Assembly (NCBI RefSeq): GCF_900110575.1
Contig: NZ_FOEF01000006.1
Coordinates: 62,001-126,000, forward strand
Origin: Amycolatopsis saalfeldensis
GTDB taxonomy: Bacteria; Actinomycetota; Actinomycetes; Mycobacteriales; Pseudonocardiaceae
DNA length: 64,000 nucleotides
Direction of reading: 5' to 3'
This document shows positions 17,798 to 26,363 of the stretch, piece after piece. The notes below the pieces were generated by a model. It made no database searches. It was not told the DNA's origin and was given only the letters and a program-made list of their open reading frames with translations. The position numbers were made by a program, and so were the translations under genes. Position 1 is the first letter of the stretch; the number at the start of each line of letters is the position of its first letter.

Positions 17798-18463
17798 ATG
17801 GCTATCGACATCGGACACTTGCCCCGGCGGGCGTTTCTTCGCGGTGCGGCCGGGATGACGGCCGCTGCGGCGGCGGGTCTGCTGCTGCCCGGCCTGGCGC
17901 GCGCGGCCGGCGAACCGCGGATCTACAGCTGCGCCGAGTGGGGTGCGCGGCCGCCCGCGGACCCGCTCACCACGCTCGACCACCCGGCCGACCGGATCCT
18001 GATCCACCACATCGACTGCCCCAACAGCACGGACTACTCGCTCGAGCACGCGTTCCAGGTCGCGCGCGACGACCAGGCCGACCACATCGACAACAACGGC
18101 TGGTCCGACACCGGCCAGCACTTCACCGTCTCCCGCGGCGGCTACCGCATGGAAGGCCGCCACGGCAGCCTCGACGCGCTGCGCAGCGGCGACAAGATCG
18201 TCCGCGCCGCGCACTGCCCCGGCCAGAACGACAACGCCATCGGCATCGAGAACGAGGGCACCTACATGACCGTCGAGCCGCCCGAGGCGCAGTGGTCGTC
18301 GCTGGTGGTGTTCTGCGCCTACATCTGCACGCAGTACGGCATCCCGGTCGAGGAGATCAAGGGTCACCGCGACTACTACAACACCGACTGTCCCGGCGAC
18401 AAGCTGTATGCCCGGCTTCCCGAACTCCGGTCCGACGTCGCGGCGCAGCTGGCCACCCGCTGA
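17798..18463 (+). CDS. Tat-exported N-acetylmuramoyl-L-alanine amidase (PGRP/amidase_2 type)
   Basis: A 221-residue secreted zinc amidase. The N-terminus has a twin-arginine signal (LPRRAFLRGAAGMTAAAAAGLLLPGLARA), so folded export by Tat is expected. The catalytic domain shows ILIHHIDCPN (zinc His), AAHCPGQNDNAIGIENEGTYM, and GHRDYYNTDCPGDKLYARL (zinc His plus Cys). It cleaves the bond between muramic acid and the stem peptide, so it may act in wall turnover or release. The start at 17798 gives a standard short n-region. It converges on the glutamine-synthetase-like gene with 3 bp between stops. Confidence 0.87.
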   Translation: MAIDIGHLPRRAFLRGAAGMTAAAAAGLLLPGLARAAGEPRIYSCAEWGARPPADPLTTLDHPADRILIHHIDCPNSTDYSLEHAFQVARDDQADHIDNNGWSDTGQHFTVSRGGYRMEGRHGSLDALRSGDKIVRAAHCPGQNDNAIGIENEGTYMTVEPPEAQWSSLVVFCAYICTQYGIPVEEIKGHRDYYNTDCPGDKLYARLPELRSDVAAQLATR

Positions 18464-18466
18464 AGC

Positions 18467-19831
18467 TCAGTGCAGCCAGCGCATCGCCGAGCACAGCGCT
18501 TCCGCGTCCAGCGAACCCAGCTCCGCGATCTCGCCGCGCCGCACGTCCATCAGCGTCGTGGCGAGTTCGGGGCCGAAGGCGGACTTCAGCGCGTCGTCGG
18601 CTTCGAACGCGGCCACGGCTTCGGCCAGCGACCGCGGCAGCCGGGTGACGCCCGCAGCCGTGGCTTCCTCCGGTGAGAGCGTGCCCGGGTCGACGTCGAC
18701 CGGCTCGGGCAGGCGGGCGCCGGAATCGAGGCCGGCCAGACCGGCGAAGAGCAGGCTCGCGACGACGAGGTAGGGGTTCGCCGTCAGGTCGAAGCACTTC
18801 ACCTCCAGGTTCGCCGCCGTGTCGCGCTCGCCGGGCGCGCCGCGGATCAGGCGCAGCGGCGCCTCGCGGTTTTCCAGTCCCCACGCGGTGAACGCGCCGG
18901 CCCAGTGGTGCGGCTCCAGCCGCAGGTAGCTGAGCACCGAGGGCGCGCCGACGGCCAGCAGCGCGGGCAGCCGCGCCAGGATCCCGGCCCCGAACGACGA
19001 GGCCTCGGCGGTCAGCCCGAACCGGCCGTCCCCGCCGGAGCACAGGTTCCGCGAGCCGTCCCAGACGCTCAGGTGCACGTGCCCGCCGTTGCCGACGCCG
19101 CCGGGCGCGAACTTGGGCGTGAACGACGCCCGCAGCCCGTGGTCGGCGGTCACCGTGCGGATCGTCTCGCGGGTCAGCACCGCGAGGTCCGCCGCCCGCA
19201 CCGGGTCCGCGGCCGCCACGGACAGCTCGAACTGGCCCGCCGCGTACTCCGGGTGGACCTGCTCCACCTCGACGTGCTGACTGTCCAAAGCGGACACCAG
19301 CGCGCGCAGGTAGCCGGCGTTGCCGGCCAGCCGCGAGTAGCCGTACGCCGGGCCGGGCAAGGGATCGCCGTCGGGATCGGTGACGACCCACTCGGTCTCG
19401 AACGCCATCCGGGCGGAGTAACCGCGCTCGGCCAGACGCTCGACGGCCGAAGCGGCCAGCGCCCGCGCGTCCTGGGGATGCGGCGCGCCCTCCTGGTCGT
19501 ACTTCAGCGCCGGCGCCCAAGCCCAGCCGGACGGCGAGGCGAGCACCGTCAGCGCGTCGAGGTCCGGGTGCAGCCGGAGGTCGCCGACCGGGCCGCGCGA
19601 GTACGCGCCGTCGGTGATCGTGTCCGTGCAGAGGAAGAAGTCGAACGAGTTGGACGCGCCCACTCCCCACGCGGCGGCGGCCGCGAGCCGGCCCACCGGC
19701 ACCGCCTTGACCCGCGAGATCCCGGAATTGTCGACGAAGGTCAGCGCGACCAGCTCGACCCCCGCGCGCCCCAGCCGGGCGGCGGCTTCGGTGCCGCGCC
19801 GTGAAAGTTCCGCCCGATCGAGCTGGCTCAT
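18467..19831 (-). CDS. Glutamine synthetase-family ligase (GlnA2/3/4-like)
   Basis: A 454-residue GS-fold enzyme. It has VALTFVDNSGISRVKAVP and SNSFDFFLC in the beta-grasp domain, and ARMAFETEWVV, HPEYAAGQFELSV, GGVGNGGHVHLSVWD, ENREAPLRLIRG and EVKCFDLTANPYLVVA in the catalytic domain. It lacks the adenylylation Tyr loop of true GlnA and groups in look with the gamma-glutamyl ligases for polyamines, ethanolamine or similar amines. The ATG at 19831 has GGGAG upstream; an in-frame start at 19876 is less likely. It diverges from an APC permease with 66 bp between starts, suggesting uptake and gamma-glutamylation of one amine or amino acid. Confidence 0.83.
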   Translation of the reverse strand: MSQLDRAELSRRGTEAAARLGRAGVELVALTFVDNSGISRVKAVPVGRLAAAAAWGVGASNSFDFFLCTDTITDGAYSRGPVGDLRLHPDLDALTVLASPSGWAWAPALKYDQEGAPHPQDARALAASAVERLAERGYSARMAFETEWVVTDPDGDPLPGPAYGYSRLAGNAGYLRALVSALDSQHVEVEQVHPEYAAGQFELSVAAADPVRAADLAVLTRETIRTVTADHGLRASFTPKFAPGGVGNGGHVHLSVWDGSRNLCSGGDGRFGLTAEASSFGAGILARLPALLAVGAPSVLSYLRLEPHHWAGAFTAWGLENREAPLRLIRGAPGERDTAANLEVKCFDLTANPYLVVASLLFAGLAGLDSGARLPEPVDVDPGTLSPEEATAAGVTRLPRSLAEAVAAFEADDALKSAFGPELATTLMDVRRGEIAELGSLDAEALCSAMRWLH

Positions 19832-19897
19832 CGTGCTCCCGCGATGTTCACTGTGTACCGCGGACGAACCGTCCACGTTGGCTTCGAGGAGCGCATC

Positions 19898-21337
19898 GTG
19901 TCAGAACCGGCCGAAACCCGTCCAGCGCTGCGCCGCACCTTGTCCGTGTGGCAGGCCGTCGGCCTTTCGGTGGCGCTGATGGCCCCGAGCATGGCCGCCA
20001 ACATCAACCCGCAGCAGACCGCGGCGGCGGCCGGTCGCGCCGTGCCGCTCGCGTTCCTGCTCTCCGCCGCCGGGGTGCTGCTGGTGGCGTACGGCTTCGT
20101 CCGGCTCTGCCAGTACTACCAGCACGCCGGCTCGGTGTACGCCTTCGTCGGCGCGACGCTCGGCCCGCGGGCCGGCGTCGTCTCGGGCATCGGGCTGCTC
20201 GGCACGTACACCTTTTACGCCGTGGTCACCAGCTCCGCGGCCGGCACGCTCGGCACGGCTTTCCTGACGCAGGTGGGGATCTGGCCGGATCCGCCGTGGT
20301 GGGGGCCGTTCGTGCTGACCGCGGTGGCGCTCGTCGGCAGCTGGCTGCTCGCCGTGGCGCCCGCGCGGCGCGGCACCAGCACCCTGCTCGCGGTGGAAGG
20401 CGCGACGATCGCGCTCATCCTGCTGGTCACCGTGATCATCCTGGTCCGGCTGATCGCCGGGAACGCGCCGGGCGGCGGCCGGTTCACCCTCGAGGTCTTC
20501 ACCTTCACCCCGGACGCCGGGCTGTCCGGCGTCTTCCTGGGCGCGGTGTTCGGATTCCTTTCGTTCGCCGGGTTCGAGGCGGCCGCGACGCTGGGGGAGG
20601 AGACCCGCGACCCGCGCCGGAACATCCCGCGCGCCATCCTCGGCACGGCCATCTTCGGCGGCGCCTACTTCGTCATCGTCACTGCCGTCGAGATGATGGC
20701 GTTCCGCTCCGACGCCAAGGCCTTCCACGACTCGTCCTCGCTGCTGGGCGACCTCGGCGGCCGGTTCGTCGGCTCGTGGGTCGGCGACGTGATCAGCGTG
20801 GGCGCGGCGGTCAGCGCGTTCGGCTGCTGCCTCGCCTGCGTCGTCGGCGGCTCGCGGCTCCTGTTCGCCCTGGGCCGCGACGCCTTCGACGGCCGCGGCA
20901 TCGGCCGCACGTCCGCGAAGGGCACCCCGGTCGCCGCCGTGACGGCCGTAGCACTGTCAGCCGCGCTGATCATCGTGGTGTGCGCAGTGTTCTTCGGCGC
21001 CACGGCAGCGGACACGTTCGCCTGGAGCGGCTCGATCGGCACCTTGATCCTGCTGGTGATCTACCTGCTCACCACCCTCGGCGCGATCCTGCTGCTGTTC
21101 GTGCGGCGCCGGATGCGCGTGCCGTGGTGGCACCTGGTCTTCCCGCTCGGCGCGCTCGCCGTCCTGGGCTACACGGTGTACGTGAACGTGGTGCCGTATC
21201 CCACGGAAGGCCCGGCCCGCTGGTTCCCGATAGCCGCCGGCGCAGTGCTGGTGCTGGCGGTGATCTTGGTGCTCGCGGCGCCCGGCCTCGCCCGCCGAGT
21301 GGGCGAAAGGCTGGCAGTCGCCGAAGGAGGCTCGTGA
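19898..21337 (+). CDS. APC-family amino acid/polyamine permease
   Basis: A 479-residue membrane protein with about 12 hydrophobic helices. It begins LSVWQAVGLSVALMAPSMAANINPQQTAAAAGRAVPLAFL and contains FLSFAGFEAAATLGEETRDPRRNIPRAILGT, the classic APC motif. The GTG at 19898 was chosen because GAGGAG lies about 7 nt upstream; an in-frame ATG at 19844 is possible. It diverges from the glutamine-synthetase-like gene and precedes amidohydrolase and M20 genes, so its likely substrate is an amine or modified amino acid used by these enzymes (inference). Confidence 0.85.
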   Translation: MSEPAETRPALRRTLSVWQAVGLSVALMAPSMAANINPQQTAAAAGRAVPLAFLLSAAGVLLVAYGFVRLCQYYQHAGSVYAFVGATLGPRAGVVSGIGLLGTYTFYAVVTSSAAGTLGTAFLTQVGIWPDPPWWGPFVLTAVALVGSWLLAVAPARRGTSTLLAVEGATIALILLVTVIILVRLIAGNAPGGGRFTLEVFTFTPDAGLSGVFLGAVFGFLSFAGFEAAATLGEETRDPRRNIPRAILGTAIFGGAYFVIVTAVEMMAFRSDAKAFHDSSSLLGDLGGRFVGSWVGDVISVGAAVSAFGCCLACVVGGSRLLFALGRDAFDGRGIGRTSAKGTPVAAVTAVALSAALIIVVCAVFFGATAADTFAWSGSIGTLILLVIYLLTTLGAILLLFVRRRMRVPWWHLVFPLGALAVLGYTVYVNVVPYPTEGPARWFPIAAGAVLVLAVILVLAAPGLARRVGERLAVAEGGS

Positions 21338-21403
21338 GGTTGTTGGCGCCCTCGCTCCGCTCGGACACGAACCCGGCTGCGTTGCGTTAGCATCCGAACT
21401 GCT

Positions 21404-21695
21404 GATCTCACGGCGTTGAGCGTGGCCGAGCAGGAAGCCGCCGACGCCGCGATCGTGGTCGACTGTTGATCAACCCCTGCTCCGCATTGACCGACGCCCA
21501 GCTCACGCAGGGGCGGTTCCGCAGAGCACGGGCGGCATCAGCGACATCTACGCCCAGCTGTGGATCGGGATCACGGATCAGCTTGCTTACTCGGTGGTCA
21601 CCAGTATCACCGTCGGGGCGAACAAGGCGAACACGTGCGCCAGCGCGCAGAAGGTCGGCGAAGCGGTCATCGCGCACTTGAAGGGTGCTGCCTGA
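21404..21695 (+). pseudogene. Remnants of a small exported protein and a DUF3558-like gene
   Basis: No intact gene fills 21338-21922. Three broken pieces can be read. About 21409-21468 gives ALSVAEQEAADAAIVVDC then a stop. About 21466-21510 gives INPCSALTDAQLTQG, like the first Cys motif of DUF3558 lipoproteins. In a different frame, 21514-21695 gives GGISDIYAQLWIGITDQLAY, NTCASAQKVGEAVIAHLKGAA and a stop, like the last Cys motif of DUF3558. The middle of that domain is missing and the frames disagree. I read it as decay after deletion. From 21700 to 21922 I see nothing except AAGGAGG serving the next gene. Confidence 0.5.
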
Positions 21696-21922
21696 GCATT
21701 GTGAACCGAGCCGCGGCTATCCGGATGCAGCACGGTGACCGCGGCCGGGCAACGGGCGGGCGGAACGTGGTTCGCCGGGTCGTGCCGCAGGGGAGCCAGC
21801 GATCAGTCGGTGCGACGCCGGCCGGGCGGTTCGCGCCGTGTGGGTTCGGCTCTGGTCGCGGCGCGGGAGAAGGCGTGCTCGTAGGGTGAAGGGCAAAGCC
21901 TGGCGGTCGCCCAAGGAGGCCC

Positions 21923-23062
21923 ATGACCGAGCTGCTGCCCTTCGTCGCCGAGTTGCCGTTGGTCGACCACCACTGTCATGGCGTGGTCGGCCGAGGGGTG
22001 GACCGCGCGGGTTTCGAGCGGATGCTCACCGAGGCGGACACCGTTTCGCCGTTGGGGACTTCGCTGTTCGATTCGCTGGTGGGCCTGGCCGTGCGCGAGC
22101 GGTGCGCGCCGGTGCTGGGCCTGCCGAAGCACGCGCCCGTCGCCGACTACCTCGACCGGCGGGCCGAGCTGGGGGCCGAGGAGGTCAACCGGCGGTTCCT
22201 GCGGGCCACCGGGACCACGGACTTCTTGCTGGACGGCGGTTTCCTGCCCGATTCATTGACCTCGACCGGGGAGTTCGCCGCGCTGGCGGGCGCCCGCGCG
22301 CACGACGTGGTCCGGCTGGAGCAGGTCGCCGAGGACGTGGTGCGCGCCGGGACCACGGCCGCCGGGTTCGCCGCGGACTTCGGGGCCGAGCTGGGCAAAC
22401 GGGCCGCGAACGCGGTCGGGCTCAAGTCGATCGCCGCGTACCGCGTGGGGCTGGAGCTGTCCGGGGAACGGCCTTCGGGCGCCGAGGTCGCCGAAGCCGC
22501 CGGGCGCTGGCTGGCTCGCGTGGACGGCGGCGCGCCCGTCCGGCTGGCCGACGAGGTGCTGCACCGGCACCTCGTCTTCACCGGCCTCGACCTCGGCCTG
22601 CCCGTGCAGTTCCACGTGGGCTACGGCGACTCCGACGTCGACCTGCACCGCTGCGACCCGCTGCTGCTGACCGGCCTGCTGCGCGCCACCCGTGGCCACG
22701 GCGTGCCGATCCTGCTGCTGCACAACTACCCGTTCCACCGCAACGCCGCGTACCTGGCCCAGGTCTTCGAGCACGTGTTCGTCGACGCCGGGCTGATCAC
22801 GCACAACGCCGGCTTCCGCGCGCCCGCGGTGCTGGCCGAGGTGCTGGAGCTGGTGCCGTTCGGCAAGCTGCTGTTCTCCACCGACGCGTTCGGCCTCGCC
22901 GAGCTGTACCACCTGGGCACGGCGCTGTTCCGGCAAGGCCTTTCCGACTTCCTGCGCGGCGCGCTGGCCGCCGACGCACTGTCCGAAGTGGACGCTGTCC
23001 GGCTGGCGCGGCTGGCCGGCCACGAGAACGCCGCCCGAATCTACCGCTTGGAGTCGCGATGA
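21923..23062 (+). CDS. Amidohydrolase-2 family hydrolase (FluG N-domain-like)
   Basis: A 379-residue TIM-barrel metal hydrolase. The HXH-type metal motif is LVDHHCHGVVGR (residues 13-24). Later ligands fit LPVQFHVGYGDSDVDL, LLLHNYPFHRNAAYLAQ and FSTDAFGLAELYHLG (final Asp). This is the family that forms the N-terminal half of FluG-type proteins, whose C-terminal half is a glutamine synthetase domain. Here the GS-like partner is a separate gene at 18467-19831. AAGGAGG precedes the ATG. It overlaps the M20 gene by 4 bp (ATGA). Confidence 0.82.
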   Translation: MTELLPFVAELPLVDHHCHGVVGRGVDRAGFERMLTEADTVSPLGTSLFDSLVGLAVRERCAPVLGLPKHAPVADYLDRRAELGAEEVNRRFLRATGTTDFLLDGGFLPDSLTSTGEFAALAGARAHDVVRLEQVAEDVVRAGTTAAGFAADFGAELGKRAANAVGLKSIAAYRVGLELSGERPSGAEVAEAAGRWLARVDGGAPVRLADEVLHRHLVFTGLDLGLPVQFHVGYGDSDVDLHRCDPLLLTGLLRATRGHGVPILLLHNYPFHRNAAYLAQVFEHVFVDAGLITHNAGFRAPAVLAEVLELVPFGKLLFSTDAFGLAELYHLGTALFRQGLSDFLRGALAADALSEVDAVRLARLAGHENAARIYRLESR

Positions 23063-24234
23063 CCGACCTGCTCACGAGCTGGCGTGCGGCGTTGGCGGAA
23101 GAACTGCCGGCGGCCGTCGAGCTGCGGCACCGGTTGCACGCCGACCCGCGGGCGTCCGGCGACGAGGACGACACCGCCCGCGTGGTCGCCGCGGCGCTCG
23201 GCCTGGGGGAAGGCGAGCGCGTCGCCAAAACCGGCCGGCTGATCCGGCTGCCGGGCGACCACCCCGGTCCCGCGGTGGCGCTGCGCGCGGAGATGGACGC
23301 GCTGCCGGTGACCGAGCGGACCGGCGCCCCCTGGGCGTCCGGCTCCGGCCTGATGCACGCCTGCGGGCACGACGTGCACCTCGCCGCACTGGTGGCCGTC
23401 GTCCGCGCCGCGCGGGGTTTGGACCTGCCGCGGCCGCTCGTCGCCCTGCTGCAACCGCGGGAGGAGACTTCGCCGTCCGGGGCGTTCGACATCGTCGAGT
23501 CCGGGGTGCTGGAGGAGCACGGCGTCGACACCGTGATCGGCGCCCACGTGCAGCCGAGGCTGGCGTACGGCGTGGTTTCGGCCGTGCCCGGGCCGGTGAA
23601 CGCGTCGACCGACGAGTTCGAGGTGGTCCTGCACGGCCAGGGCGGCCACGCCGGGTATCCGCACCTGTTGCGCGATCCGGTGCTGGCGCTGGCCCAGCTC
23701 GTGGTGAGCCTGCAGCAGCTCGCCAGCCGCCGGATCGACCCGGTGCACGGCGCCGTCTGCTCGATCGGCCGGATCCAGGCGGGCACGGCGGCGAACGTGG
23801 TGCCCAATACCGCGAGCGCGCTCGGCTCGCTGCGGCTCATGCGCTCGGTGGACCGCGAGCACGCGCTGGAGGCGCTGGCCGAGATCGTGCACGGCACCGC
23901 GCGGGCCCACGGCTGCACCGCCGAGCTGCGGATCAGCCCGTGCGAGCCGGTGCTGGTCAACGACCCGGCGCTGGCCGTGGCGGCACAGGAGTGGCTGGTC
24001 CGCGGCGGCGCCGACGTCGACGTGGACTTCCGCTCCTTCGGCGCCGACGACTTCGCGCACTACTGCGGTGGCGAGAGCCGCGGGCTGATGCTCTTCGTCG
24101 GCCTCGGCGACACCGCGGGCGCGCCCAGCCTGCACGACGAGGTCTTCCTGCCCGAGGACGGCGCCGTCGCCCAGGTCGCGGGCGCGCTGATGGCCGGCTA
24201 CCTGGCCGCGCTGGAGCCGGGCGGCTACGCGTGA
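23059..24234 (+). CDS. M20-family metallo-amidohydrolase (hippurate hydrolase-like)
   Basis: A 391-residue dizinc amidohydrolase. It shows ELRHRLHADPRASGDE, VALRAEMDALPVTE, SGLMHACGHDVHLAALV (metal ligands), LLQPREETSPSGAFDIVESG (catalytic/metal Glu), HGQGGHAGYPHLLRDPV (dimerisation domain) and a C-terminal SLHDEVF. It hydrolyses N-acyl amino acids or amides. Translation is coupled to the amidohydrolase upstream, so the two probably act on one compound imported by the APC permease and handled by the GS-like enzyme. Confidence 0.87.
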   Translation: MTDLLTSWRAALAEELPAAVELRHRLHADPRASGDEDDTARVVAAALGLGEGERVAKTGRLIRLPGDHPGPAVALRAEMDALPVTERTGAPWASGSGLMHACGHDVHLAALVAVVRAARGLDLPRPLVALLQPREETSPSGAFDIVESGVLEEHGVDTVIGAHVQPRLAYGVVSAVPGPVNASTDEFEVVLHGQGGHAGYPHLLRDPVLALAQLVVSLQQLASRRIDPVHGAVCSIGRIQAGTAANVVPNTASALGSLRLMRSVDREHALEALAEIVHGTARAHGCTAELRISPCEPVLVNDPALAVAAQEWLVRGGADVDVDFRSFGADDFAHYCGGESRGLMLFVGLGDTAGAPSLHDEVFLPEDGAVAQVAGALMAGYLAALEPGGYA

Positions 24235-24330
24235 CCCCGCCGGCCGGGAAACCCGCGGGCCACCTTCCCGTCACCAGGCCTTCGGCGGCTCCCTGACCAC
24301 AGTGGCGGGGTGACGCGCTACGGTGGCCGC

Positions 24331-25398
24331 GTGTATTCCGCCTCGGCAGCCTTCCTGGCCACGATCCCGAGCCCCGACCGCGGGGTCTGGCATCTGGGAT
24401 TCATCCCGATCCGCGCCTACGCACTCTGCATCATCGCCGGCATCATCGTGGCGATCTGGTGGGGGGAGCGGCGCTGGGTGGCGCGGGGCGGCACCAAGGG
24501 GACCGTGATCGACGTCGCGGTGTTCGCCGTGCCGTTCGGCCTGGTCGGCGGCCGGCTCTACCACGTGATCACCGACCCCGAGCTGTACTTCACCGCGGGG
24601 CGCAACCCGTGGAACGCCTTCGCCATCTGGGACGGCGGCCTCGGCATCTGGGGCGCGATCGCCCTCGGCGCCGTGGGCGCGCTGATCGCCTGCCGCCGCA
24701 AGGGCATCCCGCTGCCGGCGCTGGCCGACGCGATCGCCCCCGGCATCGTCGCGGCGCAGGCCATCGGCCGTATCGGCAACTACTTCAACCAGGAGCTCTA
24801 CGGCGCGCACACCGACCTGCCGTGGGGCCTGGAGATCTACCAGCGCTTCAACCCGGCCAACCCGGACGACACCCTCAACGGCATCGCCACCGGGCACATC
24901 CCCCTGCCGGACAGCCCGGTGCAGCCGACCTTCCTGTACGAGCTGATCTGGAACCTGCTGATCGCCGGCCTGGTGGTGTGGGCCGACCGCCGGTTCAAGC
25001 TCGGCCACGGGCGCGCGTTCGCGCTGTACGTCGCCGGCTACACCGTGGGCCGCTGCTGGATCGAGCTGCTGCGCACGGACACGGCCAACCACATCCTCGG
25101 CCTCCGGGTGAACGTGTGGACCTCGATCCTGGTGTTCCTCGGCGCGGTGATCGTGATGGTGGTGGCCAAGAGCCGCGGGCCGCGGGAGCTGCCGGAGACG
25201 TTGCGCAGCCGCGGGGACGAGCGTGACGCGGAGGCTGTTGAGCCGTCGGAGCAGCCGGAGTCCTCGGACGAGAAGCCCGAGCCGGCCGCGGAAGAGGCGA
25301 CGGACGAGACACGCGACGAGATCACGGTCGACGCCGGATCTCCGGCAGCGTCGGCGACCTCGGCCGCTTCGGAGGCGGAGAAGCCCGAGAAGTCCTGA
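24331..25398 (+). CDS. lgt: Prolipoprotein diacylglyceryl transferase Lgt
   Basis: A 355-residue polytopic enzyme that attaches diacylglycerol to the lipobox cysteine of prelipoproteins at the membrane. It shows HLGFIPIRAYALCIIAGI, VFAVPFGLVGGRLYHVI, IWDGGLGIWGAI, and the Lgt signature GRIGNYFNQELYG. The C-terminal 75 residues are an acidic, Glu/Ala/Ser-rich tail (EQPESSDEKPEPAAEEATDE) common in actinobacterial Lgt. GTG at 24331 was chosen because it lies 6 nt after TACGGT (24319-24324), suggesting a leaderless start; GTG 24310 is in frame. Position after trp genes matches the conserved actinobacterial order. A perfect hairpin follows. Confidence 0.93.
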   Translation: MYSASAAFLATIPSPDRGVWHLGFIPIRAYALCIIAGIIVAIWWGERRWVARGGTKGTVIDVAVFAVPFGLVGGRLYHVITDPELYFTAGRNPWNAFAIWDGGLGIWGAIALGAVGALIACRRKGIPLPALADAIAPGIVAAQAIGRIGNYFNQELYGAHTDLPWGLEIYQRFNPANPDDTLNGIATGHIPLPDSPVQPTFLYELIWNLLIAGLVVWADRRFKLGHGRAFALYVAGYTVGRCWIELLRTDTANHILGLRVNVWTSILVFLGAVIVMVVAKSRGPRELPETLRSRGDERDAEAVEPSEQPESSDEKPEPAAEEATDETRDEITVDAGSPAASATSAASEAEKPEKS

Positions 25399-25413
25399 CC
25401 CGCCCCGTTTCCG

Positions 25414-25456
25414 ACAAGAGGCCCTCGTCCCCGGCCAGGGGACGAGGGCCTCTTGT
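25414..25456. terminator. Perfect 19-bp terminator hairpin between lgt and the EspC/WXG-type cluster
   Basis: ACAAGAGGCCCTCGTCCCC (25414-25432) pairs exactly with 25438-25456 around a 5-nt loop. It lies between convergent genes and can end transcription from both sides (TCTTGT on one side, ACAAGA on the other). Confidence 0.85.
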
Positions 25457-25465
25457 ACCGCGGGT

Positions 25466-26335
25466 TCAGCTGAGCAGCGAGTTGCCGAAGTAGTCGTCGT
25501 CATCGCCGCCGCGGTCTTCGCGGCGCGGGCGGCGCGCGGGCGGGTCCTGCCGCGGCGGTTTGCTGTCGCGGTCGCCCAGCGGGTCGGCGAACTCGTCTTC
25601 CTCCGGTGCGGTGAAACGGGGTGCCTCCGGCCGTTGCGGCGCGGTGGCGTGCCGGCTCTGGTCGGGCTCCGGCGAGGCCGAAGGCGCCGAGTACCCCCGG
25701 TCGCCCAAGGGATTGGTGAACTCTTCGTCCTGGGGCACCGGTTTCGGCTGGGGCGCCGCGTGCTGCGGGGGTGCGGCGTGCCGGCCGTGCTCGGGTTCCG
25801 GGGCGGCATGGTGCTCGGCCGGCGGCGGGGCCTGGTACGAGTCGGCGCTGCTCGCGAGCGGGTTCTCGTTCGAGAAGCCCGCGGGCGTCTCCGGCGCGGC
25901 CGGGTACGCCGAGCGCCCCGAGTCGGCGAGGTCGTTGCGTGAGCCGGCTCGGGCTTCGAGGACCTCCTCCGGGGTCAGGCCCTCTTCCAGCTCCTCGTAG
26001 ATGTCCTTGCTCTCGCCGAGCTTCGCGCTCGCCAGCGCCCGCACCTCGGGGTCGGCGAACGCCCGCCCCGACGCGACGTCCTCCCATTTGAACTCGCCGG
26101 CGTCGACTTTCCGCTTCACCAGCCGCAGTTCGGCCGGGGCGTCCGGCTTCGAGGCGGCGGTCTTCAGCGCTTCGATCCGCTCCGGGGTATCCGGCCGCTG
26201 GACCGGCTTGAGCCGGATCTTTTCCAGGTCCTTCACCAGGTCCTGCGACTTGCGCGTGGTGCGGTCCAGTGCGGACTCGGCCTCGCGGATCTCCGGTGTC
26301 TTCCAGGCGTCCTGCGCGGGCGTGGGCCGTGACAT
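25466..26335 (-). CDS. Hypothetical protein with Pro/Ala-rich acidic tail, EspC/WXG-type cluster
   Basis: A 289-residue soluble protein. Residues 1-110 are a charged, helical region (IREAESALDRTTRKSQDLVKDLEKIRL, KRKVDAGEFKWEDVASGRAF). The rest is a low-complexity linker rich in Pro, Ala and His with two related acidic motifs, DEEFTNPLGDRGYS and EDEFADPLGDRDSK, and a last GGDDDDYFGNSLLS. I do not recognise a known family. AGGAGGG precedes the ATG. It is the third gene of a minus-strand set with a WXG-like protein and an EspC-like protein, so it may be a partner or chaperone of those exported proteins (context only). Confidence 0.72.
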   Translation of the reverse strand: MSRPTPAQDAWKTPEIREAESALDRTTRKSQDLVKDLEKIRLKPVQRPDTPERIEALKTAASKPDAPAELRLVKRKVDAGEFKWEDVASGRAFADPEVRALASAKLGESKDIYEELEEGLTPEEVLEARAGSRNDLADSGRSAYPAAPETPAGFSNENPLASSADSYQAPPPAEHHAAPEPEHGRHAAPPQHAAPQPKPVPQDEEFTNPLGDRGYSAPSASPEPDQSRHATAPQRPEAPRFTAPEEDEFADPLGDRDSKPPRQDPPARRPRREDRGGDDDDYFGNSLLS

Positions 26336-26363
26336 GACGGCGTCCCTCCTGATCTTCGCTGTC

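Noticed and set aside
24271..25809. A 512-codon minus-strand frame across lgt and the terminator
   Set aside because: It crosses a perfect terminator hairpin and has Arg/Pro/Ala-rich content; lgt is convincing on the other strand.
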